The notes beneath the pieces are model-generated. The model worked only from the letters and a program-made list of their open reading frames with translations. It did no database searches and was not told where the DNA came from. DNA of 64,000 nucleotides from positions 496,001 to 560,000 of the forward strand of contig NZ_JAHKRM010000001.1 in assembly GCF_019396345.1 (NCBI RefSeq). Reading direction: 5' to 3'. Every line of letters starts with the position of its first letter. Position 1 is the stretch's first letter. The translations under genes and the position numbers were made by a program. Below, in pieces: positions 33,451-42,032 of this stretch. This DNA comes from Nonomuraea guangzhouensis. Its GTDB lineage: Bacteria; Actinomycetota; Actinomycetes; Streptosporangiales; Streptosporangiaceae.

Positions 33451-34438
33451 CGGCCCCGGGTTGACCGGTCGCGTAGAGAGCGGCCGTATCGGCGGCCTTG
33501 CGGGCCAGGGCTTGGCGGAGTTCGGCCGGGGCGAGGACTTCGGCGTCGGTGCCGAAGGCCAGCAGTGCTTCGGCTGCGCCCAGGGAGCGGAAGCGCAGCT
33601 CGACGGGCACCCGCTCCAGCCGGTGGTCGGTGGAAGAGGGGCCGGCCAGGTCGGCTTCGTGGATGCGCAGGAACCTGGCCAGGATGTCCCGGTTAACGCT
33701 GACCGTGACGAGCAGCGGGGCGGGAATGTCGTCGATATGCCGGCGCAGGCTGTTCCAGACGTCGGCCAGTTCCAGTCCGTCGCGGCGCCGGACGGGCTCC
33801 TCCAGGACAGTGCCCGACAAGGCCCGGTCGGTCCGGAAGAGTCCGGGCTCGCCGCGGTGGTCGGCGACCAGATACCAGACGCCGGCCTTGTTGACCAGGC
33901 CGTAGGGATCGAGGGTGTAGGAGCCGACGCGGCTGTCGCGGCCGTGCCGGTAGCGCAGGCGCAGCCGCCGGTCGGTGAAGATGGCCTGCTGGAGCACGGC
34001 CAGGTCGACGGCGGGGCCGGTGACGGCGCGCGTGGGTCCGCCGCGCCAGCGCACTGGGTCGATGAGGATGCGACGGCTGGCCAGGTCGGCGTCTGGCCGG
34101 TGCGGGGCGGGCAGGGCGGCCATCAGCTTGCGTAGTGCGGAGCCGAGGGACTGCCCCAGGCCCAGCTCGGCGTGCGCCTGGCCGGACAGCAGTACGAACA
34201 GGGCCCGGGCCTCATTGGTGGTCAGGCCAGTGACGTTGGTGCGATAGCCGGGCAGCAGGGCGATGCCGCCATGGGGGCCGCGCACGGTGTAGACGGGCAC
34301 ACCGGCGGCCGACAGCGCCTCGACGTCGCGCATGACGGTGCGGACCGACACCTCCAGGCGCTCGGCCAGCTCGCTGGCGGGAAGCTGGCCGTGGGTCTGC
34401 AGCAGCAGCATGACCGACAGCAGGCGCTCGGATCTCAT
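33419..34438 (-). CDS. WYL-domain (YafY-type) transcriptional regulator
   Basis: A 339-residue regulator: DeoR-like HTH at residues 1-60 (MRSERLLSVMLLLQTHGQLP; SVRTVMRDVEALSAAGVPVY), then a WYL domain (RLRLRYRHGRDSRVGSYTLDP ... GVWYLVADH) and the C-terminal WCX part. WYL regulators sense ligands and act on nearby genes. The 5' GGAGG is only 1 nt from ATG at 34438, an unusual spacing, so a leaderless or alternative start is possible. Divergent from the SnoaL and NmrA-like genes with a perfect inverted repeat between. Confidence 0.88.
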   Translation of the reverse strand: MRSERLLSVMLLLQTHGQLPASELAERLEVSVRTVMRDVEALSAAGVPVYTVRGPHGGIALLPGYRTNVTGLTTNEARALFVLLSGQAHAELGLGQSLGSALRKLMAALPAPHRPDADLASRRILIDPVRWRGGPTRAVTGPAVDLAVLQQAIFTDRRLRLRYRHGRDSRVGSYTLDPYGLVNKAGVWYLVADHRGEPGLFRTDRALSGTVLEEPVRRRDGLELADVWNSLRRHIDDIPAPLLVTVSVNRDILARFLRIHEADLAGPSSTDHRLERVPVELRFRSLGAAEALLAFGTDAEVLAPAELRQALARKAADTAALYATGQPGAVTSRRATPDR

Positions 34439-34455
34439 GCCTCCAAAATTACCTC

Positions 34456-34482
34456 GGTATATGACACACCCTGACATATACC
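34456..34482. promoter_or_regulatory. Candidate WYL-regulator operator (inverted repeat)
   Basis: Perfect 8-bp arms GGTATATG (34456-34463) and CATATACC (34475-34482) with an 11-bp spacer; each arm is part of a direct repeat TACCTCGGT spaced 29 bp. It lies in the 136-bp gap between the WYL gene and the SnoaL-like gene, within an AT-richer stretch. Binding by the WYL regulator is inferred from position. Confidence 0.55.
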
Positions 34483-34574
34483 TCGGTGAACATGCAGGTA
34501 GACGGGCCGCCCGCAGGGGGCAGCTCCGAGCATCCCTGCCTGGCAGGGGGCCGATCCACGAAAGGAACTGTGCC

Positions 34575-34949
34575 GTGACCACGACAAACGGACTCGCCCA
34601 GGAAATCGCCGAGAACTTCGTCCGCGCATGGACCGGCAAGGACGTCGACAAGGCTCTCAGCTTCCTCGCCGACGACGTCGTGTGCGAGGCCCCGAGCGGA
34701 ACGTTCGAGGGAGTGGACGGCTACCGCAGGTTCCTCGAGCCGTTCGCGAACTCGCTCACCGGCGCCACCGTCATCGACGTCCTCGGCAACGACACGAACG
34801 CGGCGACCGTGTACACCACCGACACCCCCATCCTGAAGAACTTCCGCGGCATCGACTACATCACCGTCGAGAACGGCAAGATCACGCGTGTGATCAGCGT
34901 CTTCGACCGGCTCCCGATGGCTCAGGCCAGAGGCGACATCCAGCACTGA
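34575..34949 (+). CDS. SnoaL-like (NTF2-fold) protein
   Basis: A 124-residue protein of the SnoaL/NTF2-like fold: long first helix (AQEIAENFVRAWTGKDVDKA), then LSFLADDVVCEAPSGTFEGV and an edge strand (FRGIDYITVENGKITRVISV). Members are polyketide cyclases, isomerases or simple ligand-binding proteins. GTG at 34575 follows AAAGGAAC. Precedes the NmrA-like gene by 38 bp and is probably co-transcribed, under WYL control. Confidence 0.82.
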   Translation: MTTTNGLAQEIAENFVRAWTGKDVDKALSFLADDVVCEAPSGTFEGVDGYRRFLEPFANSLTGATVIDVLGNDTNAATVYTTDTPILKNFRGIDYITVENGKITRVISVFDRLPMAQARGDIQH

Positions 34950-34987
34950 CCCGGCCCCGCAACGTCGCAGAAGGAACCAACTTCACC

Positions 34988-35854
34988 ATGATCACCATCA
35001 CCGCCGCCGCCGGCCACCTCGGCCGTCTCGTCATCGCGGAACTGCTGGAGCGCGGCGTACCCGCCGGCGAGCTCGTCGCCGCCGTGCGCAGCCCCGAAAA
35101 GGCGGCCGACCTGGCCGAGCGCGGTGTACAGGTACGCCATGCCGACTACGACCAGCCGGAGACACTCGAGCCCGCCTTCGCCGGCACCGACAAACTCCTG
35201 CTGATCCCCTCCGCCATCTACGGCCGGCGCTTCCCCCAGATCAAGAACGCGGTGCGGGCCGCGGTCGCCGTGCGGGTCCCGCTGGTCGCCTATGCCAGCT
35301 TCGTCAACGCCGCGACCAGCACGCTGCGGCTGGCCGATGAGCACAGGCAGGCCGAGGCGTGTATCCGCGACTCCGGTCTGCCCTTCGTCTTCCTGCGCAA
35401 CGGCGCGTACATCGAGCTGTACTGCGGCGAACTCGGGGACCTCGCCCCGGCGCTGGCGTCGGGCAGGATGATCGGTTCGGGCGGCAACGGCAAGATCTCC
35501 GGGGCCGCCCGGCCTGACCTCGCGGCGGCCGCGGCGGCCGTCCTGACCGGCGACGGCCCGGTGAACAAGGCCTACGAACTCGGAGGAGAGCCGTTCACCC
35601 TGGCGGATGTGGCCGCCGAGTTCGCCGCGCAGTCCGGAAAGCCGCTGGTCTACGAGGACCTGCCGGTCGAGGAGTACGCGAAGACACTGGCCGGCTGGGG
35701 TGTGCCCGAGCCGTTCGCCGACCTGCTGGCCGACACCAGCTTCGCCATCACCCACGGCGACTGGTACACCAACAGCACCGACCTGCGGCAGCTCATCGGT
35801 CGGCCGCCCACCCCTCTCGCAGACGTCGTCACCGCCGCTCTCAAAGCTCTGTGA
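34988..35854 (+). CDS. NAD(P)-binding NmrA/QorB-like oxidoreductase
   Basis: A 288-residue atypical short-chain dehydrogenase: nucleotide-binding N-terminus ITITAAAGHLGRLVIAELLE, then ELVAAVRSPEKAADL, VAYASFVNA and FLRNGAYIELYCGEL. It matches the NmrA-like/quinone reductase QorB group, which lacks the Tyr-xxx-Lys pair of classical SDRs. Either an NADPH-dependent reductase or a redox sensor. Together with the SnoaL-like gene it could modify an aromatic or stress metabolite (inference). Confidence 0.83.
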   Translation: MITITAAAGHLGRLVIAELLERGVPAGELVAAVRSPEKAADLAERGVQVRHADYDQPETLEPAFAGTDKLLLIPSAIYGRRFPQIKNAVRAAVAVRVPLVAYASFVNAATSTLRLADEHRQAEACIRDSGLPFVFLRNGAYIELYCGELGDLAPALASGRMIGSGGNGKISGAARPDLAAAAAAVLTGDGPVNKAYELGGEPFTLADVAAEFAAQSGKPLVYEDLPVEEYAKTLAGWGVPEPFADLLADTSFAITHGDWYTNSTDLRQLIGRPPTPLADVVTAALKAL

Positions 35855-35928
35855 ATTGCGTTTGATCGGCAGCCTATTTGGCTTTTCTCGTCCGTACGGC
35901 GCCGACTGGATCTCACTACTATTCGGCC

Positions 35929-37398
35929 ATGATCTTCGACCCTTCGGTACTCCTGAGAATCAGTCTGGCCATGGCCATTCCCGGGGTGTTCGCCTACATA
36001 TCTGTGATGGTCGCGGCGCTGACTGCCCCAGGGAATCGCCACGTGCGCATACGTCGGCGATACCTGGCCGGGGGATTGTTCGTGTCGTTCATCGGCGTCG
36101 GGATGATGGCATTCGGTGCGTGGTCGGCGCGTGAAGACTCGCGCTACGACAACGTCGTCTTGATCGGGCTCATGCTGATGACCCTCATAGGCGGCGGTCT
36201 GCTCCTTCTCGGTTTCGGCCCGTTCGCCTCGTGGCTGCTGGAGATCCTCGGCCGGTGCGCGGAACGGCTGCCGCTGCCCGTTCGCCTGGCGGTCCGAGAC
36301 CTGGCCAGTCGTCGCGCGACTACGGCTGCCGCGATCACGATGACCGCGATGGCGACGAGCTTCGGCATCGCGCTGACGATCGTCGCGGTCGGCATGACGA
36401 CGCAGGACAGGGCCTACTACTCCCCCAGCGCCCGGCCCGGCGCCCTCGTGGTGAAGTATTTCTCGGCGGAGCAGGCCGGTGCCGTACGTGCGGCGATCCA
36501 GAAGGAGTTACCCGGAGTGCCCATCGCCCAGAGTGAGAGTCCGCGTGAATACCGACACTTCGGCGCGTCTGCCGAGAATCTCGATCCGCTGGAAGAGCCG
36601 GTCTACCCGCACGAAGTCATCGGCGACGAGGCGCTGCTGCGGTATATCACGGGTGACCAGTCAACGCCCTACGACGAGGGCCAGGCTGTGGTGGTCGTGA
36701 ACGCCGACGTGAAGGTCGACTCGGTCGAGATCGATTACGACGTGACCGGGAACAACGGCCCGCTGGCGAGCAAGACCATTCCGGCGATCGTCGCCAGAAC
36801 CGTCGACCCAAATATGCAGACGATCTTCGTCCCGACGAAGGTCGTCCGGGACCTCGGCTATCGACTGGAGCCGGAAGAACTGATCGTCGATCCCTCCCTC
36901 CGTCGAATCTCGGCGAGCGAACAAGAACGGCTCGACAGCCGACTGGGCGACGTCGCGGAGACCTATGTCGAGCGGGGATTCCAAGCTTCGATCAGTTGGT
37001 TGCCCGTCGCCGCGGCGACGCTTCTCATCGCCCTGTACGGTGCATTGACCACCGGATATGGCAAGACCACGAATGCGCGACCGGGTCGGGTGCTGAGGCG
37101 GGCCGGTGACGGATCGACCGCGACTTTCCGGTGGTTCGGCGCCTCCCGAGCGGGGCTGAGCGCGGCCTGCGGCACGGTGTTGGGCGCGGTCGCCGGGTGC
37201 CCCATCGGGATGTTGCTGATCTGGCCCTTGACGGCGCCGGCCATATGGGAGGATCCGCCACGAGTGCCCTTCGAAACTCCGTGGCTGACGATCGCTGCCG
37301 TCGTTGTCGGGCTACCCGTCCTCGCCGCCGCCCTCGGCGGATTTCTCGCGCGTGAGCAAGCCGACAGCGATCTCTCCGTTTCCCGGCGGGCCGCGTGA
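35929..37398 (+). CDS. FtsX-type ABC permease, short and without ATPase partner
   Basis: A 489-residue permease: three N-terminal membrane helices (about 10-30, 45-65, 80-105), an FtsX-like helix after RLAVRDLASRRATTAAAITM, a large outside domain (about 165-345) and three C-terminal helices (SWLPVAAATLLIALYGALTT ...). Full actinobacterial FtsX/MacB-type permeases reach about 800 residues with two such halves; here the first extracellular domain seems missing. No ABC ATPase gene is adjacent. Could be a truncated relic or a permease served in trans. ATG at 35929. Confidence 0.65.
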   Translation: MIFDPSVLLRISLAMAIPGVFAYISVMVAALTAPGNRHVRIRRRYLAGGLFVSFIGVGMMAFGAWSAREDSRYDNVVLIGLMLMTLIGGGLLLLGFGPFASWLLEILGRCAERLPLPVRLAVRDLASRRATTAAAITMTAMATSFGIALTIVAVGMTTQDRAYYSPSARPGALVVKYFSAEQAGAVRAAIQKELPGVPIAQSESPREYRHFGASAENLDPLEEPVYPHEVIGDEALLRYITGDQSTPYDEGQAVVVVNADVKVDSVEIDYDVTGNNGPLASKTIPAIVARTVDPNMQTIFVPTKVVRDLGYRLEPEELIVDPSLRRISASEQERLDSRLGDVAETYVERGFQASISWLPVAAATLLIALYGALTTGYGKTTNARPGRVLRRAGDGSTATFRWFGASRAGLSAACGTVLGAVAGCPIGMLLIWPLTAPAIWEDPPRVPFETPWLTIAAVVVGLPVLAAALGGFLAREQADSDLSVSRRAA

Positions 37399-37414
37399 CA
37401 TAGGGAGCATCTCC

Positions 37415-37463
37415 ACTTACTTGACGGCAGGTTAGTATCTGACTTACCTGACGGCAAGTAAGT
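37415..37463 (+). promoter_or_regulatory. Promoter embedded in a double TetR-like operator
   Basis: Two 22-bp copies, 37415-37436 and 37442-37463, repeat with a 27-bp period. The second has perfect arms ACTTAC and GTAAGT around CTGACGGCAA; the first is ACTTAC and GTTAGT around TTGACGGCAG. The -35 box TTGACG (37421-37426), 17 bp, and the -10 box TTACCT (37444-37449) lie within them. A dimeric repressor would block the hydrolase promoter. Confidence 0.65.
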
Positions 37464-37480
37464 CACGAGAGGATCGCGTC

Positions 37481-38290
37481 ATGCCCGCCAAAGAGACTCA
37501 CGCCTTACAGGTGCCCGGCGGCCGCCTCTACTACGAGGTGCGCGGCTCGGGGCCCGCGCTCCTGCTGATCCCCGGAAGCAACGGCGACGCCGACCTGTTC
37601 GCCGCGGCTGCGGACCTGCTCGCCGACCACTACACCGTGATCAGCTACGACAGACGCGGGTTCTCACGCAGCACGCTCGACGAGCCTATGGAAACCGAGT
37701 GGGGCGAGACGCACGCGGACGACGCGCGCCGCCTGCTTGAGACCGTCGCCGCCGAGCCTTCCTACGTTTTCGGCAGCAGTGCGGGCGCGGTCGTCGGACT
37801 CGCGCTCATCAGCCAGAGCCCCGACCTGGTCACCAGGCTGATCGCCCACGAACCTCCCCTGGCCGACGTGCTGCCGGACGCGTCGGAGTGGCGGGCATTC
37901 TTCGAAGAGGTTTACGACACGTACCGGCGTGAAAGTGCCGGGCGGGCGATGCAGATGTTCATGGCCGGGATCGGTGCAGATATGCTCCAGCGGCCGACCG
38001 ACATCGACCCCGAGTTGATCAACCGGCTCTCAGGCAACCTCGACTTCTTCCTTCGTCAAGAGGTACGGCAGGCGCCCGGTTACCGCCCTGATCTCAAAGC
38101 GCTGGACGCTCAGCAGGAGCGGATCGTGATGGCCGGTGGGCGCGACTCGCGGCAGCACTTTCCCTACCGCCCCAGCGCCGCCCTGGCCGGCCGATGGGGA
38201 AAGCACGTTGCCGACTTCCCGGGTGACCACACCGGCTACTGGTCCCAGCCGGTCGAGTTCGCGGCGACCCTGGCCGATGTCCTGACATAG
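37481..38290 (+). CDS. Alpha/beta hydrolase
   Basis: A 269-residue soluble alpha/beta-hydrolase: oxyanion region LLLIPGSNGDAD, VISYDRRGFSRS, nucleophile elbow GSSAGAVVG (Ser), and a late FPGDHTGYW with the His. Substrate not predictable; the group includes esterases and haloalkane or epoxide hydrolase-like enzymes. ATG at 37481 follows GAGAGGA and stands 17 bp behind a strong double operator, so it is tightly regulated, but no TetR-type gene is near. Confidence 0.85.
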   Translation: MPAKETHALQVPGGRLYYEVRGSGPALLLIPGSNGDADLFAAAADLLADHYTVISYDRRGFSRSTLDEPMETEWGETHADDARRLLETVAAEPSYVFGSSAGAVVGLALISQSPDLVTRLIAHEPPLADVLPDASEWRAFFEEVYDTYRRESAGRAMQMFMAGIGADMLQRPTDIDPELINRLSGNLDFFLRQEVRQAPGYRPDLKALDAQQERIVMAGGRDSRQHFPYRPSAALAGRWGKHVADFPGDHTGYWSQPVEFAATLADVLT

Positions 38291-38292
38291 CT

Positions 38293-40086
38293 TCAGGTGG
38301 GTGGGGTGGCCAGTGGGAGGACGATGGGCGGTTGGACCTGTTCGTCCTGGCTGCCTGGGTCGGTTTCGACCGCGCCGCGGATGCACAGGGACGGTGACCA
38401 GGCGACGGACGACGGCTGGCCGAGTCTGACCACCGTGCCGACCTTGAAGCAGTAGCCCGTGGCCGCGTCCAGGCCGGCGACCGTGAACGTGCGGCTGCCG
38501 CTCCGCATCGATGTCAAGCGATCGCCGGGAGACTGCTGGATCACCATGGGGAAGTCGCTCTTGCGCTGCTGTTTCCACGACAGCGTCACGGTTGAGCCGT
38601 TGTCGGTCACCAGCGTGAGGTCCTTGGGTCGCTGCGCGCTCATCGCCGCCGCGTCCAGGGTCTTGGCGGGGCGGGCGATGGAAGGTCCGGTGGAGGGCAG
38701 AGCGCTGGGTGGGTTGGCGGTCGTCGTGGGGACGGCATCCCCGGTCGTTGTGGGGGCGGCGCCTCTGGTCGTCGTGGGGACGGCCCCCCCGGTCGTTGCG
38801 GGGGCGGCACCTCCGGTCGTGGCGGACTGGGGCTCCAGGGTGATGCGCGGTGGGGTCGGCGGGCGGCCGTTCATGGCGGCGGCGACGCTGGCCGCGCCGA
38901 TCAGTACGGCCAGGCCGGAGGTGCCGGCGATGAACAGAGGGACCTTCTTGCTCCTGCGCCGTGACTCCGCCGGTGCCTGCGGCTCCGCCGTACCCTGTTG
39001 GGGCTGGTAGGAGGACGGGTAGAGCGGCCGGGGCGGGGCGGGAAGCGACGCCGAGCGGTCGGGGTCGACGGTCCACACGAGGGCACGCGGCACCGACGCC
39101 TCAGCGGCCACCGGCATCGACGACCCAGTCTGCGAGACGCCCGGTTGGGGTCCCGGCCCGGTATGTGACAGGCCCGCCACGAGCGGCGGTCCGGCATACG
39201 AAAGGCCCGATCCGGTCGGCGAGGATGGCGGACCCGGCTCGGGGTGCGGCGGTGGCAGGAGGGACTGCGGGGCAGCCAGTAGGGCCGTCTGGGCGAATCG
39301 GTCGGCGAGGTCGGCGGCCGTGGGGCGGGCGTCGGGGGTCTTGGACATCGCCTGGTGGACGGCGGTCACGAGGTCGGCGGGCAGGTTGCGGTGCGCCAGA
39401 GGCGGCGGTTCCTCGCTCAGGACGCCGAAGACGAACCGGGCCGAGGTGTCCGGACCGTCCAGGGCGAACGCGGGCCGCCCGGCCAGCAGTTCGTACAGCA
39501 TCGACCCGAACGAGTACACATCCGACGCGGGACTGGCCGAGCGGCCTTCGAGCAGTTCGGGCGGGGTGTGGACGGAGACGGACGTACCGTCGGGGAGTTC
39601 GGCCAGCGACATCAGCCCGCTCATGCCGTACCCGGTCAGCGCGGGCTCGCCGTGCTCGGGCAGGACCACGTTCTCCGGCCGTAGATCGCCGTGCACGCCG
39701 CCCGCCGCGTGGGTGGCGGCGAGCGCGCTCGCCACGGCGCGGGCGATGCGCAGGGCCTCGGCGGGGGGCGCGGGCAGGCTTCGGCCGGGCCGCTCGGCCA
39801 GTGTGCAGCCTCCGGGCAGGGGGGTCACCAGGTACGGGCGGCCGTCGGTGGTGGTGCCCAGGTCGAGTACGGGGATCACGTTCGGGTGGGCGGCGAGCGC
39901 GTCGGGGAAGCGGAAGCCGCGCAGCAGGGGCTTGAGCCGGCGCTTGTCCACCCGGCGGCAGGCCAGCGTCCGCAGCAGCACCGAGGTGCCGTCGCGGTCG
40001 GCCGTCGCGAGGTACGCGCTCCACGGCCCGTCCTGCCCGGCCCGCTCCTGGAGCCGGTAGCCGCGGACCTTCTCCGTCACCGTCAT
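38293..40086 (-). CDS. T7SS-associated pseudokinase (Ser/Thr kinase fold) with TM and FnIII-like tail
   Basis: A 597-residue protein. The kinase-like domain (1-275) lacks the Gly-rich loop (AGQDGPWSAYLA), has Arg39 in place of the ATP-binding Lys, HGDLRPEN (131-139) as catalytic loop and GYG (152-154) instead of DFG, so it is very likely inactive. Then a Pro/Ser-rich stretch, one membrane helix (FIAGTSGLAVLIGAASVAAA), four 8-residue repeats like TTTRGAAP outside the cell, and a C-terminal fibronectin-like module (STVTLSWKQQRKSDFP ... AGLDAATGYCFKV). Its ATG overlaps the stop of the gene upstream; last of a three-gene operon. Confidence 0.8.
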   Translation of the reverse strand: MTVTEKVRGYRLQERAGQDGPWSAYLATADRDGTSVLLRTLACRRVDKRRLKPLLRGFRFPDALAAHPNVIPVLDLGTTTDGRPYLVTPLPGGCTLAERPGRSLPAPPAEALRIARAVASALAATHAAGGVHGDLRPENVVLPEHGEPALTGYGMSGLMSLAELPDGTSVSVHTPPELLEGRSASPASDVYSFGSMLYELLAGRPAFALDGPDTSARFVFGVLSEEPPPLAHRNLPADLVTAVHQAMSKTPDARPTAADLADRFAQTALLAAPQSLLPPPHPEPGPPSSPTGSGLSYAGPPLVAGLSHTGPGPQPGVSQTGSSMPVAAEASVPRALVWTVDPDRSASLPAPPRPLYPSSYQPQQGTAEPQAPAESRRRSKKVPLFIAGTSGLAVLIGAASVAAAMNGRPPTPPRITLEPQSATTGGAAPATTGGAVPTTTRGAAPTTTGDAVPTTTANPPSALPSTGPSIARPAKTLDAAAMSAQRPKDLTLVTDNGSTVTLSWKQQRKSDFPMVIQQSPGDRLTSMRSGSRTFTVAGLDAATGYCFKVGTVVRLGQPSSVAWSPSLCIRGAVETDPGSQDEQVQPPIVLPLATPPT

Positions 40087-41273
40087 GCGATCACTGCGGG
40101 ACCGCCCAGGTCATCGGTCTCGAACGCCTCGTCCTCGATCATCGGGAACCTGGTCCGCTCGCGATCCTGCTCCTGGCCGTTGGCGCCGCCCATGCCCGGC
40201 GGGTACATGCCCATCCCCATGCCGCCGGTCCCGGCCCGGACACCCGCGCCGCCGCCCGTCAGCCCGCCCGTGCCCTGTGCCGCCGTCGTGGCGGTGCCGA
40301 TCCCTGACGGGGTCAGCGGGCCGGTCGAGGGTACGCCGGTGTTCACCCGGTTGGCCAGGTCGGGGGTCATGGTGTCCGGGAAGCCGGCCAGATTCGCCTT
40401 GGTGTCGGGCAGGGCCGGGGTCTTGAGGTCGCCGGGGTTCTTCAGGTCCGGAGTCTGGGGTGTCTTCAGGTCCGGAGTCTGGGGCGTCTGGAGATCCGGG
40501 GTCTGGGGTGTCTGGAGATCCGGGGTCTTGGTGCTGGGCTGGTCCAGGCCGGGGATGCTCGGGTTCTGGGCGCCGACACCGGACAGGCTGGGATCGTTCA
40601 TGCCGGGCAGGCTGGAGTACGGGCTGCCGAGCCCCGAGTACGGATCGGAGACCCCGCCGCCCAACCGGCCGTTGCCGAAGCCGTCGAGCCCCGGCAACGG
40701 ACCGGGGTTGACGCCGCCTCCCTGGGGAGGAGCGGCGCGCTGCTCCATCTCGGGCGCGATCCCGTCGTAGACCACCCCCATGAACCTGTTGAGCTGCTTC
40801 AGATGGTGCCGGGCCAGAGCGTGGGCGTTGCCGTCGCTGCCGAACGCATCGCCTATGTCGTCGTCCATGCCTACATCGCCCACTTGCGGGACGTTGTCGC
40901 GGAAGAAAGGCAGTACCTGCCGGCCGTACCAGACGAGCGGGTGCCCGACGGTCTGGGCGCCGTGGTTCACCGCGGCCAGGTCGTTCTGGAGCTCGCCGAT
41001 CTTCTTGAAGATGCCCTCCAAGGGCTCCCCGCCCATGGATCCGGCGAGGCGCTGGGCCTCGTCGTGCAGGTTCTTGATCGATGTCGCGACCGACTCGGCG
41101 ATGGTCACGTAGTTGCCGCCGGCGGCCTCGACCCTGGCCGGGTTGGTGTGGTTGCGGATGAGGTCGACGATGCCCTGGCTCGAGTCGCTGTCGCCGCCCC
41201 CGACCGCGGCGATGTCGTCGACCTGCGGGCGGTTGGCCTCCCTGAGCTGGTACAGGGTGTAGCTGCCGGTCAT
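40083..41273 (-). CDS. ESX-associated helical protein with Pro-rich repeat tail
   Basis: A 396-residue protein: about 200 residues of predicted helices (SGSYTL; TIAESVATSIKNLHDEAQRL; IFKKIGELQNDLAAVNHGAQ; HHLKQLNRFMGVVYDG) reminiscent of PPE/WXG-like T7SS substrates, then a Pro/Gly-rich tail with four 8-residue TPDL(K/Q)TPQ repeats and an acidic end. No catalytic motif. ATG at 41273 and stop both overlap neighbours by 4 bp. A secreted substrate or surface protein of the ESX system is the likely role. Confidence 0.6.
   Translation of the reverse strand: MTGSYTLYQLREANRPQVDDIAAVGGGDSDSSQGIVDLIRNHTNPARVEAAGGNYVTIAESVATSIKNLHDEAQRLAGSMGGEPLEGIFKKIGELQNDLAAVNHGAQTVGHPLVWYGRQVLPFFRDNVPQVGDVGMDDDIGDAFGSDGNAHALARHHLKQLNRFMGVVYDGIAPEMEQRAAPPQGGGVNPGPLPGLDGFGNGRLGGGVSDPYSGLGSPYSSLPGMNDPSLSGVGAQNPSIPGLDQPSTKTPDLQTPQTPDLQTPQTPDLKTPQTPDLKNPGDLKTPALPDTKANLAGFPDTMTPDLANRVNTGVPSTGPLTPSGIGTATTAAQGTGGLTGGGAGVRAGTGGMGMGMYPPGMGGANGQEQDRERTRFPMIEDEAFETDDLGGPAVIA
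40441..40536. repeat. Four 24-bp tandem repeats (TPDL(K/Q)TPQ coding)
   Basis: Four direct 24-bp units at 40441, 40465, 40489 and 40513 (two starting TTCAGGTCCGG, two starting TGGAGATCCGG) encode the 8-residue repeat of the Pro-rich tail on the minus strand. Copy number is likely to vary between strains. Confidence 0.8.
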
Positions 41274-41908
41274 GTCGTGGCCTTGCGCAGGCCGTCCGCC
41301 ACGGACCGGTCGGCGTCCATGGCCGTCTTCACGGTCTGGTCGAGTGTCTCCACGATGGTCTCGTAGACCGAGCAGAGCTGGGTGATGGCGCTGCGGAGGC
41401 TCAGTTGCGCCTTGTCGGTGGTGGCCTTCATGTCGGCGGCCGCCTGCCAGGTGCCAAGATCGCGATCGGTCAGCGTGGCGCGGGTGACGAGGACCTCCAG
41501 GCTCGGCGAGTCCCCCAGCCCCCGGAGCCGGTCCAGGTCGGCGCGGAGCCGTTCCACGGGCGAGTCGGGACGCGGCTTGCCGGTCTCCGGGTCCACGAAG
41601 TCGGCGATCTTGATGGACATCTCCTTCCGCACCGTGCCCGGGTCTATGCGGTACTGGGCGACCAGATCGACCGGTGGCTGTCTGGGGGGCTCCGCGGTCG
41701 GGTAGTCGCCGATCCGGTGCCACTCGATCAGGTCGTCTTGTACGCGGGGGTCCGTCTTGGGCCGGGCCAGGTAGTCGGCGTAGTAGTCCTCCGTGGAGTT
41801 CGCGAATCCCGCCTCACCGTTGTTCTGCCGTTCGCGCTCGTCACTCGGGGTGCCGACGCCCGGCATGGAGTGCCCGTCCGTGGTGCCGCCTTCATCAGGT
41901 TTCGGCAT
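41270..41908 (-). CDS. ESX-associated protein, first gene of the pseudokinase operon
   Basis: A 212-residue, largely helical protein: acidic disordered N-terminus (MPKPDEGGTTDGHSMPG), then VDLVAQYRIDPGTVRKEMS and long helices (LRADLDRLRGLGDSPSLEVL; AAADMKATTDKAQLSLRSAI; IVETLDQTVKTAMDADRS). No family recognised; shape and context suggest a T7SS substrate or chaperone. ATG at 41908 has GGGGAGAG ahead; a second ATG 4 nt upstream is out of frame. Transcribed from the TTGAAG-type promoter at 41979-41941. Confidence 0.6.
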   Translation of the reverse strand: MPKPDEGGTTDGHSMPGVGTPSDERERQNNGEAGFANSTEDYYADYLARPKTDPRVQDDLIEWHRIGDYPTAEPPRQPPVDLVAQYRIDPGTVRKEMSIKIADFVDPETGKPRPDSPVERLRADLDRLRGLGDSPSLEVLVTRATLTDRDLGTWQAAADMKATTDKAQLSLRSAITQLCSVYETIVETLDQTVKTAMDADRSVADGLRKATT

Positions 41909-41940
41909 GCATCTCTCCCCGCGTGTCGGTCTGCATGTCC

Positions 41941-41979
41941 TCTGTATCCCGCGCTGACCGTGCCGGGGCTTCACTTCAA
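41941..41979 (-). promoter_or_regulatory. T7SS promoter of TTGAAG-N27-TACAGA type
   Basis: On the minus strand TTGAAG (41979-41974), 27 bp, then TACAGA (41946-41941). Predicted start near 41934, giving a 5' leader of about 25 nt with GGGGAGAG ahead of the ATG at 41908. Serves the three-gene pseudokinase operon. Confidence 0.55.
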
Positions 41980-42032
41980 AGAATTTGGAACGGAATCCGG
42001 CGTGCCGCCCAAGACCGGCAAAATCCCCTTAC

